Shown one piece after another: positions 52,981-60,700 of a stretch of 64,000 nt of DNA. The position numbers were made by a program, and so were the translations under genes. Source of the stretch: an uncultured Lachnospiraceae bacterium (GTDB lineage: Bacteria; Bacillota; Clostridia; Lachnospirales; Lachnospiraceae); the NCBI GenBank assembly GCA_934317845.1, contig CAKRES010000005.1, positions 62,001 through 126,000 on the forward strand. The letters run 5' to 3'. Every line of letters starts with the position of its first letter. The stretch's first letter is position 1. A model generated the notes under the pieces. That model saw nothing but the letters and a program-made list of their open reading frames with translations. It was not told the DNA's origin and did no database searches.

Positions 52981-53472
52981 TTAAATCAAACCATTTCTCT
53001 TCTGCATCGCTTTTACCAGACCACCTGCATTGATAATATCCATGAGATTATCCGGAAGGCTCGCGATCGGATAGTCCTTTCCCTGATAGGAAATATTTTC
53101 TCCGAGCGTTACGGTCAGGGAATCTCCCTCTTTTACCACATCCTGAATGTCACTGTTTTCAATCAGCAGCAGTCCATTGTTGATCGAATTGCGGAAGAAA
53201 ATGCGGGCATAAGATTTCGCGATCACACATTTCACCTTTAACGCCTTGATGATCTCCGGCGCCTGCTCTCTGCTCGAACCGCAGCCAAAGTTCTTTCCGG
53301 CTACGATAATGTCACCTTCTTTGATCTGCCCTGCCAACTCCGGACGAAGAGGAGAAAACCCATACTGTTTCATATCTTCTACACTTGGAAGTGCCAGATA
53401 CTCGGTAGGAATGATAATATCAGTATCTATGTCATCTCCGAGCACCCATACTTTACCTGTAAACTGTTCCAT
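52981..53472 (-). CDS. Aconitase-superfamily dehydratase small subunit, second copy
   Basis: A 163-residue LeuD-type swivel subunit, partner of the large subunit 14 bp downstream. It contains VWVLGDDIDTDIIIPTEYLALP, NFGCGSSREQAPEIIKALKVKCVIAKSYARIFFRNSINNGLLLIE, the family signatures. YLALPS replaces the usual YLLLPD region of the other copy at residue about 26, a site near the substrate-specificity loop in isomerases of this group. AAAGGAGC precedes the ATG. It is 18 bp downstream of the first large subunit. Confidence 0.88.
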   Translation of the reverse strand: MEQFTGKVWVLGDDIDTDIIIPTEYLALPSVEDMKQYGFSPLRPELAGQIKEGDIIVAGKNFGCGSSREQAPEIIKALKVKCVIAKSYARIFFRNSINNGLLLIENSDIQDVVKEGDSLTVTLGENISYQGKDYPIASLPDNLMDIINAGGLVKAMQKRNGLI

Positions 53473-53490
53473 TTTGCTGCTCCTTTCCTG

Positions 53491-54750
53491 CTATTTCACA
53501 TCCTGCGCTCCGGTGATATAGCCTGCCACCGCACTGGCAGCAACTGTCGCTGCACTCGCCATATAAACTTTGGAGCTTGGACTTCCACAACGTCCCTTGA
53601 AATTTCTCGTTCCGGTTGAGATCAATACTTCATTTTCACCGATCACGCCCTGGCAGCTTCCCCAGCATACCGAACAGTTCGGATTCATGATCATTGCTCC
53701 CGCTTCCATCAAGGTTGAAATGATGCCCTCATTCATGGCATCAATATATACCTGCTGGGATGCAGGTGCCACAAGGAACCGCACCGTATCTGCAACCTTT
53801 TTTCCACGTACGACATCTGCCGCTGCTCTCAGATCACACAGACGTCCATTGTTGCAGGAACCTAAAAATGCCTGATCGATCGCGATCTTTTCTTCTTTCA
53901 CCTCGGAAAGCGTGGCAAAATTATCTACAAAGTCCGGTCTTACCACAACCGGTTCGATCTTGGAAAGATCATACTCATAAACGGCAGCAAACTGTGCATC
54001 CGGATCACTCTGATATAAATGCTCTGCCTTTCTGCCATGTGCCGTCACGTACTCTACGACCTTGTCATCCGGCTCTACGATTCCAGCTTTGGCTCCTGCC
54101 TCCACCGTGAGGTTACAGAGCACGATACGCTCATCAATACTCAGCTGATGGGCACCATCTCCGGCAAATTCCATGATCTTATAATTGGCACCATTTGCCC
54201 CGATATCCCCAATGATCGTCAGGATCAGATCTCTGGCATATACACCTTCTCTCAGCTTGCCATGCAGGTTGAAACGGATCGTCTCCGGCACCATCACCCA
54301 AGAGGTTCCGGTCGTCATGGCATAAAGGAAATCCGTACAGCCGACTCCGGTACCAAAAGCACCGAGTGCGCCATAAGTCGTAGTATGGGAGTCTGCACCA
54401 AAGATCAGCTCACCCGGACATACATAATCCTCCATCATGATCTGATGGCACACGCCCTGTCCCTCATAAAGACGGATGCCGTTCTCCTTTGCAAAATTCC
54501 GCATTTTCTTATGCGCCTCTGCCGTCTTCGGATTCTCTGCAGGCACGTTGTGATCCATAATAAAAACCACCTTGTCCTTATCCGCGATCTTTGGATGCTT
54601 TAATTTATTGTGATACATATCTACCGTCAAATGCGTTGTACCATCGTTACTCATCATCCGATCCAGTGTTACCGTATGAATATCATTTGGTTTTACGACA
54701 TCTACACCGGCTGCTCTTGCTATAATCTTTTCTCCAATTGTCATTCCCAT
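53491..54750 (-). CDS. leuC: 3-isopropylmalate dehydratase large subunit, HacA/LeuC-type
   Basis: A 419-residue aconitase-fold subunit, probably interconverting 2- and 3-isopropylmalate in leucine synthesis. Landmarks are TIGEKIIARAAGVDVVKPND, VFIMDHNVPAENPKTAEAH, GQGVCHQIMMEDYVCPGELIFGADSHTTTYGALGAFGTGVG, the cysteines LGSCNNGRLCDLRAA and NPNCSVCWGSCQGVIGENEVLISTGTRNFKGRCG. The type is the archaeal-like short one, not the E. coli 460-residue one. AGGAGG lies inside the leuD stop region 11 bases upstream. I assign leuC to this pair rather than the other by the more canonical residues, and it could be reversed. Confidence 0.82.
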   Translation of the reverse strand: MGMTIGEKIIARAAGVDVVKPNDIHTVTLDRMMSNDGTTHLTVDMYHNKLKHPKIADKDKVVFIMDHNVPAENPKTAEAHKKMRNFAKENGIRLYEGQGVCHQIMMEDYVCPGELIFGADSHTTTYGALGAFGTGVGCTDFLYAMTTGTSWVMVPETIRFNLHGKLREGVYARDLILTIIGDIGANGANYKIMEFAGDGAHQLSIDERIVLCNLTVEAGAKAGIVEPDDKVVEYVTAHGRKAEHLYQSDPDAQFAAVYEYDLSKIEPVVVRPDFVDNFATLSEVKEEKIAIDQAFLGSCNNGRLCDLRAAADVVRGKKVADTVRFLVAPASQQVYIDAMNEGIISTLMEAGAMIMNPNCSVCWGSCQGVIGENEVLISTGTRNFKGRCGSPSSKVYMASAATVAASAVAGYITGAQDVK

Positions 54751-54755
54751 GCCGC

Positions 54756-55232
54756 TTAAGCCTCCTCTTTATTTAATGATGCGATCAGTCCGCCCGCATT
54801 TAAAATATTCTGCATATATTCCGGAAGCTTCGTGCAGGAAAATGTCTGATCCTTTACCGTCACTGTTCCGGCAGTTAAGTCAAGCTCTGCTTCCTCACCG
54901 TCTGAAACAGCATCATAGAGCTCCTTGCACACGATCACAGGTAATCCAATATTGATGGAATTGCGATAAAAGATACGGGCAAAGGACTTCGCGATCACCG
55001 CTTTTACCCCCAGTGCTTTTAATACACTTGGTGCCTGCTCTCTGCTTGAACCACAGCCAAAATTCTCGTTTGCCACAACCAAGTCTCCCGGCTTTACTTT
55101 CTTTGCAAATTCCGGATCAAGCGACTCAAAGGTATATCCCTTCATTGCCTCAATATCCGGTAACAATAAATACTGGGAAGCAATGATCTGGTCGGTATCA
55201 ACATCACTTCCAAATTTATGTACGTTACTCAT
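54756..55232 (-). CDS. leuD: 3-isopropylmalate dehydratase small subunit
   Basis: A 158-residue swivel-domain partner of the adjacent leuC. It starts at the ATG at 55230-55232, where GGAGGATA is just upstream; the longer ORF (to 55415) has no binding site and would add 61 residues unlike the family. The family signatures are FGSDVDTDQIIASQYLLLPD, NENFGCGSSREQAPSVLKALGVKAVIAKSFARIFYRNSINIGLPVI. It is the first gene of the four-gene run. I saw no T-box leader in the region up to thiC. Confidence 0.88.
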   Translation of the reverse strand: MSNVHKFGSDVDTDQIIASQYLLLPDIEAMKGYTFESLDPEFAKKVKPGDLVVANENFGCGSSREQAPSVLKALGVKAVIAKSFARIFYRNSINIGLPVIVCKELYDAVSDGEEAELDLTAGTVTVKDQTFSCTKLPEYMQNILNAGGLIASLNKEEA

Positions 55233-55332
55233 AAGTATCCTCCTTTGTTTCTTTCCTTTTTCTTTTAGCCTAGTATAGCATAAAAAAAGACTTTTTAGAA
55301 TGGCTCTTTTCCCCCTTTTCTCTGAAATACCA

Positions 55333-55361
55333 TTGCATTTGCCAGAAAAAAACTTTATAAT
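55333..55361 (+). promoter_or_regulatory. Promoter of thiC
   Basis: TTGCAT (55333-55338), 17-bp spacer, TATAAT (55356-55361). It predicts a leader of only about 57 nt before the thiC ATG. Confidence 0.6.
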
Positions 55362-55373
55362 TAAATTATCTAT

Positions 55374-55393
55374 GGGAGCTTTCAAAAGCCCCC
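55374..55393 (+). promoter_or_regulatory. Terminator-like hairpin in the thiC leader
   Basis: GGGAGCTT (55374-55381) pairs with AAGCCCCC (55386-55393) with one mismatch and a TCAA loop, followed by a T-rich run (GTTTTGTTATTTT). No TPP riboswitch sequence is visible upstream of it. Confidence 0.5.
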
Positions 55394-55424
55394 GTTTTGT
55401 TATTTTGATTGTCAAGGAGGATTT

Positions 55425-56735
55425 ATGTCAACCTATACTACACAGATGGATGCTGCAAGAAAAGGCATCCTGACAAAAGAAATGGAAATTGTTGCCAAAA
55501 AAGAATATATGGAACCGGAGGCATTGCGTGCTCTGGTTGCCGAAGGAAAGGTAGCGATCTGTGCCAACAAGCATCACACCTGCTTAGATCCGGAAGGCGT
55601 CGGCAGTATGCTTCGCACAAAGATCAATGTCAACCTCGGTGTTTCCCGTGACTGTAAAGATTACGATATTGAAATGCAAAAGGTTATGAGTGCTGTCGAG
55701 CTTGGCGCCGAGGCGATCATGGACTTAAGCAGCCATGGAAACACCCAGCCATTCCGCCAAAAACTCACCAGCGAATGTCCTGCCATGATCGGTACCGTTC
55801 CGGTCTATGACAGCGTCATCCACTATCAAAGAGACTTAGCAACACTGACTGCCAAGGATTTTGTCGATGTTGTCCGTATGCATGCAGAGGACGGAGTAGA
55901 TTTTGTTACCCTGCATTGCGGTATCACAAGAAAAACGATCGAACAGATCAAAACACACAAACGGAAAATGAACATCGTAAGCCGTGGCGGCAGTCTGGTT
56001 TTTGCCTGGATGAGCATGACCGGGGAGGAAAATCCGTTTTATGAACATTTTGACGAGATCTTAGATATCTGCGAAGAACATGATGTCACGATCTCCTTAG
56101 GAGATGCCTGTCGTCCGGGTTGTTTAGCAGATGCCACGGATGTATGCCAGATTGAAGAGCTGGTTCGTTTAGGAGAGCTGACCAAACGGGCGTGGGCACA
56201 TAACGTACAAGTCATGGTAGAAGGTCCGGGACACGTACCGCTTGATCAGGTAGCTGCCAACATGCAGGTACAAAAGACCATCTGTATGGGTGCACCATTT
56301 TATGTATTAGGACCATTGGTCACTGACATTGCACCTGGCTACGATCATATTACCAGTGCGATCGGAGGAGCAGTAGCTGCCATGAACGGAGCTGCCTTCC
56401 TCTGCTATGTTACCCCGGCAGAGCACCTGGCCCTTCCTAATGTAGAAGATGTCAAACAGGGCATCATCGCATCTAAGATCGCTGCACATGCCGCTGATAT
56501 CGCCAAGGGTATTCCACACGCCAGAGACATCGACGACAAGATGGCAGATGCCAGACGGGTACTCGACTGGGAAGCACAATATGCCTGCGCGTTAGATCCG
56601 GATACTGCCAGAAGCATCCGAGACAGCCGTCTTCCGGAGGATGATCACAGTGATACCTGTAGTATGTGTGGTAAATTCTGTGCGGTTCGTTCCATGAACA
56701 AGGCACTCAACGATGAATATATTGATATTTTATAA
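55425..56735 (+). CDS. thiC: Phosphomethylpyrimidine synthase ThiC
   Basis: A 436-residue radical SAM enzyme that makes HMP-P from AIR in thiamine synthesis. It has the N-terminal AICANKHHTCLDPEGVG segment, MDLSSHGN, the GVDFVTLHCGI and SRGGSLVFAWM blocks, the DACRPGCLADATD loop and GPGHVPLDQVAANM. The C-terminal iron-sulfur motif is CSMCGKFC (CxxCxxxxC) near residue 420, normal for ThiC. It is the short clostridial form. AAGGAGG lies 7 bases before the ATG. It stands alone; no other thi gene is adjacent. Confidence 0.97.
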   Translation: MSTYTTQMDAARKGILTKEMEIVAKKEYMEPEALRALVAEGKVAICANKHHTCLDPEGVGSMLRTKINVNLGVSRDCKDYDIEMQKVMSAVELGAEAIMDLSSHGNTQPFRQKLTSECPAMIGTVPVYDSVIHYQRDLATLTAKDFVDVVRMHAEDGVDFVTLHCGITRKTIEQIKTHKRKMNIVSRGGSLVFAWMSMTGEENPFYEHFDEILDICEEHDVTISLGDACRPGCLADATDVCQIEELVRLGELTKRAWAHNVQVMVEGPGHVPLDQVAANMQVQKTICMGAPFYVLGPLVTDIAPGYDHITSAIGGAVAAMNGAAFLCYVTPAEHLALPNVEDVKQGIIASKIAAHAADIAKGIPHARDIDDKMADARRVLDWEAQYACALDPDTARSIRDSRLPEDDHSDTCSMCGKFCAVRSMNKALNDEYIDIL

Positions 56736-56742
56736 TCACCAC

Positions 56743-56782
56743 AAAAAATAGACATTAGATCTTCTTCTAATGTCTATTTTTT
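56743..56782. terminator. Bidirectional terminator between thiC and the Hpt gene
   Basis: A perfect 17-bp stem (56743-56759 with 56766-56782) and 6-base loop, A6 on one side and T6 on the other; serves both converging genes. Confidence 0.85.
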
Positions 56783-56783
56783 A

Positions 56784-57170
56784 TTACTGTAATATTTCTT
56801 CCATTCCACGAAGCACTTCTTCCAAATGCGCCATCATCACCGGGTGCTTCTCTGTAATAACGTCTATTTTTCCATCCTTACTGGCATATTCAAGTTCCTT
56901 CGCCTGCTCACTCAGATCACATAAACCGATCATCAGTGCCGTACTTTTTAATCCATGCACCCGGATACGGTAATTTTTATAATCCTGTGCCTCGTAATCG
57001 TTCTTTAGTGTCTCATAACGCTCCCAATCCAAAAAACCATGCAGAATTTCCACATATAATACCATGTCATTGCCACAGTAGTTCATTCCCTTTTCCAGTT
57101 GTATTTCAGGAAAACGAAGCTTTATCTGTCTTAAAATACCAGGCAACTCTTTTCTCATTTTGTTATCCAT
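56784..57170 (-). CDS. Stand-alone Hpt phosphotransfer protein
   Basis: A 128-residue helical protein. The phosphorylatable histidine is in YRIRVHGLKSTALMIG (about residue 73), the classic Hpt pattern. The rest forms a four-helix bundle (about 40-125). It is the third gene of a run with the hybrid kinase and the NUDIX hydrolase. Because the kinase already ends in its own Hpt domain, this second one could receive phosphate from its receiver domain or from another system. It follows directly after the terminator of thiC. Confidence 0.88.
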   Translation of the reverse strand: MDNKMRKELPGILRQIKLRFPEIQLEKGMNYCGNDMVLYVEILHGFLDWERYETLKNDYEAQDYKNYRIRVHGLKSTALMIGLCDLSEQAKELEYASKDGKIDVITEKHPVMMAHLEEVLRGMEEILQ

Positions 57171-57184
57171 ACGTTTCTCCCATG

Positions 57185-57697
57185 CTATGCTTCAAAAACC
57201 TGTCTGATGCTGTCATAATGCAGGAAAATACCTTCCTTCGCAAACGCCTTGATCTCATCCAGTGTCGCAAGCATAAAACCATCGGTTTCTTCCACCTGCG
57301 GAGTAACATCAGATTCCTCAAAATCCAGTGTAAAACGATAGACATCTACAAAGTAGTTGTCTCCCTTTCCGGGATTCTCTCTGTGGTAGGTAAACTGATA
57401 CCCTCCCTCTGCATTGCTTACGTCAAGTCCGGTCTCTTCCTTTACCTCACGAAGCACTGCTTCCTTTGACTCTTCTCCTGCCATACAGGCACCTCCGGAC
57501 ACTTCCCACCAGCCGGGAGCCCACTGCTTCGTCTTGATCCGTTTCGTGATCAGATATTTGCCATCAGAGCGTCGTACCACACCAAGTACTGTCAAATGAT
57601 ATTCGTCATCTGCCAGACACCAGTCATTGCGCTTCATCGTACGCCCTGTTTTTTTCTTATTCTTATCATAAATATCCCAATATTCTACCTTTTCCAT
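57185..57697 (-). CDS. NUDIX hydrolase
   Basis: A 170-residue cytoplasmic hydrolase. The Nudix box is GGACMAGEESKEAVLREVKEETG (about 69-91, with the G-x5-E-x7-REVKEETG pattern intact), in a beta-sheet fold starting VEYWDIYDKNKKKTGR, the region shared with IPP isomerase-like and YfcD-like members. Its substrate could be a nucleoside diphosphate derivative or similar; nothing here decides. It lies between the hybrid kinase (19 bp upstream) and the Hpt protein (14 bp downstream). Confidence 0.9.
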   Translation of the reverse strand: MEKVEYWDIYDKNKKKTGRTMKRNDWCLADDEYHLTVLGVVRRSDGKYLITKRIKTKQWAPGWWEVSGGACMAGEESKEAVLREVKEETGLDVSNAEGGYQFTYHRENPGKGDNYFVDVYRFTLDFEESDVTPQVEETDGFMLATLDEIKAFAKEGIFLHYDSIRQVFEA

Positions 57698-57716
57698 GTA
57701 TGTGATTCCTTCTTTC

Positions 57717-60700
57717 CTATTTTTTCATAAAATGCCTGATCTCGTCCACCAGCATGCTGTAATGCCGGAGAAACGATTCATGATGTTTCTCAATAAAAGC
57801 AAGATCCTCTCGCTTTCCTGCCTGCTCCAATGCATAGGCTTCTTCTGCCAGCACATCCGCTCCAATATATCTGCAATTACTCTTGATCGCATGTACCAGT
57901 ATCTTATAATTCTTACAGTCCCCTTGCTGCAGATAAGAGGTCAGTTTTCCTGTCTTTTCCTCTACCTCTTCCACATACATATCCAGTATATCATAAAATC
58001 CGGCAATGTCACCCATTGCATATAATTCAATTGCATCCGGCTGCAAATCGTGCTGTGCCATAAACAAAAGCAACTTCTCTTTTCGGTCATCTTCCTGCTC
58101 TGCTTCAACTGTTTGCGTTATTGTTTCCTGTTTTTCCTCGTTTCTTCGTTTACCTGCATAATATTTCAGAAAATGTGCAAGGACACGATCTAATTCCGCC
58201 TGGTCCAAAGGCTTACTTAAATAATCATCAAATCCCTCTTCCCGGTACATTGCCTCTGCTCCCCGGATCGCATTTGCTGTCATGACCACTACCGGAGCCG
58301 CCTGTTGATGATAGCTCTTTAACCGATGGAGTGTTTCAATGCCGTCCATATTCGGCATCATGTGATCCAGAAAGATCAGATCAAAATGTTGTTCCCGGCA
58401 AAGCTCCAAACAACCTTCCCCACTGTCTGTCGTGGTTACTGTGATCTCATACTCTTCCAGTAATCCCTTTGCCACCTTCAGATTCATTGCATTGTCATCT
58501 ACCACCAGTACTCTGGCATCTTTATATATTGCTATATCTTCCCTGTGCTGCCGCTCTTTTTCTGCCAGCTGTTTTCTTGCCTCTTTAATCGTGATGGAAT
58601 CCTTGGCAATCTGCTGCCGGATACGCACAGTAAAACAAGTTCCCTTTCCGTATTCGCTGTTTACCACAATAGATCCATCCATTAAATCTACCAGTTGTTT
58701 TACGATCGAAAGTCCCAGACCGGTTCCCTCGATCACATGCACCGTCTGACTTTCTACCCGTTCAAATGCCTCAAACAAATGCGCCTGATCTTCTTCTTTG
58801 ATCCCACACCCGGTATCTCTGATCTGAAAACAGTAATCACCTTCCCCCTCATATTGAAGAGAACAGGTAATGCTTCCCTCACTCGTAAACTTCAGTGCAT
58901 TGTTTAGCAGGTTAATTAAAATCTGCCGGATACGTATTTCATCTCCGATGACCTGATCCGGAATATCTTCTGCAATCTCTGTCTTTAATACGACCGGCTT
59001 TCCCCCCAGTTGGCTCCGGATGATCGTAAGCACCTCATGTAACATATCATACAAGGAATATGGAGCTGTGACAAGTTTCATTTTCCCGGATTCAATCTTA
59101 GAAAAATCCAGAATGTCATTCACGATGCCGAGCAACTGATTGCTGGAATCCAAAATATCCTGCATATCCTGTTTGAGCTGCGGATCGGTTTCTTTTTTCA
59201 GTGCCATATGGCTGATCCCGATAATGGCATTCATCGGTGTCCGGATCTCATGTGACATGTTTGCCAGGAACTGGCTCTTGGCTTTGTTTGCCTGTTCTGC
59301 CTCATCTCTTGCAAGCTGGATCTGCTCGTACTGTCCCCGGATGATCGCAAGATTTCCGGCTCTGGAAAATCCCCATGTGACAAATGCCACCAGCGACAGA
59401 ACGATACAGATCAGATATGCCCGAAACAATAAGGATTCATAAAACTTCCGTTCCTTCACAAAAGTACATTTCAACTCATTTAACGGCTCCATCGTTGTTT
59501 CATCCAGCACCTGAAACATAAAAGTATAGCTTCCGCTGGAGAGATTGGTATAAACCAACTTATCAAAATCTTTAAAACGAACTGTGATCGGATCCTTATC
59601 TACTCCTTCCAGATAATACCGCACATACGGATTGTTCAATGTATAATCAAGCACAACAGGATTAAGCACCAGACGTCCTTCTGCTTTTTGCAGCCGATAC
59701 GTTCCGTTTGTATCCGGTGTGATCTTTTTGTTCCCGCTTAACACACTATTCATGGAAAGACGGTATTCTCCCTGATAGCTTTCAGTATTGTCGGCATCAA
59801 TTTTCAACACGCAGGAGGAACAGGAAAGGTACAGACATCCCTTTTTCGATACAGCATTCCATGAATTCGCCGTAATACTGCTGTTTAAGCCTTCTTTAGA
59901 ACCAAGCAGACGATATGCCAGTGTTTCTTCATCCTTTAACAGCTCTTCCTTTTTTACAATATAAATACCTGCGCTTGATAAGATCCAATAAGTATCATAG
60001 GGCATCTCGATCGCATCCAGGTTATTAGAATATGGGAAATTCTTAATTGCGCGAATTTTTCCCCCTCCGTCCAGATAACAAAGCGAATTCCCCGTTACGA
60101 TCAAAAATCCATCCTCGCACGATGTCATCCGAAGAATGATCTGCGATGTCAGTCCATCCTCCAGCTTATAGCAATCCTTGATCTCCCCATTTTCAATCAC
60201 GAAAATGCCATCGCCATCACTTCCGGCAAGCAGCTTATGATCCGCAGTTTCCTGCAGTGACAAGATCTGCGGATTGGTCAGTCCGTCTTCTTTCCCCAGC
60301 GTACCAACTACCTTACCATTGTGAAGAAATGTAATTCCGGTACTGCTTGCAGCAACGATCGTTTTATCCGTCATTTCAAAGGTGGAACGAAAACTGTTTC
60401 CCTTTGTACCACTTTTTTCCTGATTATAACTGGTAACGGTACCGTCCTTTGACACACAAAGCAGCCCCTCCGGTCCAAATGTGGAAAGCCAGAGCTGCTC
60501 CTTACTGTCTTTCATCAGACAACGAATGCGAATACCTTTCAGACGTTTTGTCAGTTTATTTTCCACTGCCTTTCCCGTTTTTTCATTGATGAGCAGCAAG
60601 CCATTGTCTGTAGCAACATAAAGCTGGTCCTGGTATAGGCAGGTAGCGTTGACGACCTCGTCCGGGAGTCCGGCATTGTGTGTCACATCCACAAAGCTGT

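Noticed and set aside
51731..55232. One of the leuC/leuD pairs as a decaying duplicate
   Set aside because: All four frames are open and the iron-sulfur cysteines are intact in both large subunits.
55230..55415. Longer start for leuD (adding 61 residues)
   Set aside because: The extension includes no ribosome binding site and does not resemble the family; the ATG at 55230 has GGAGG.
55233..55424. TPP riboswitch upstream of thiC
   Set aside because: The conserved CUGAGA and ACCUGAUCUGG-type segments are not present between leuD and thiC.
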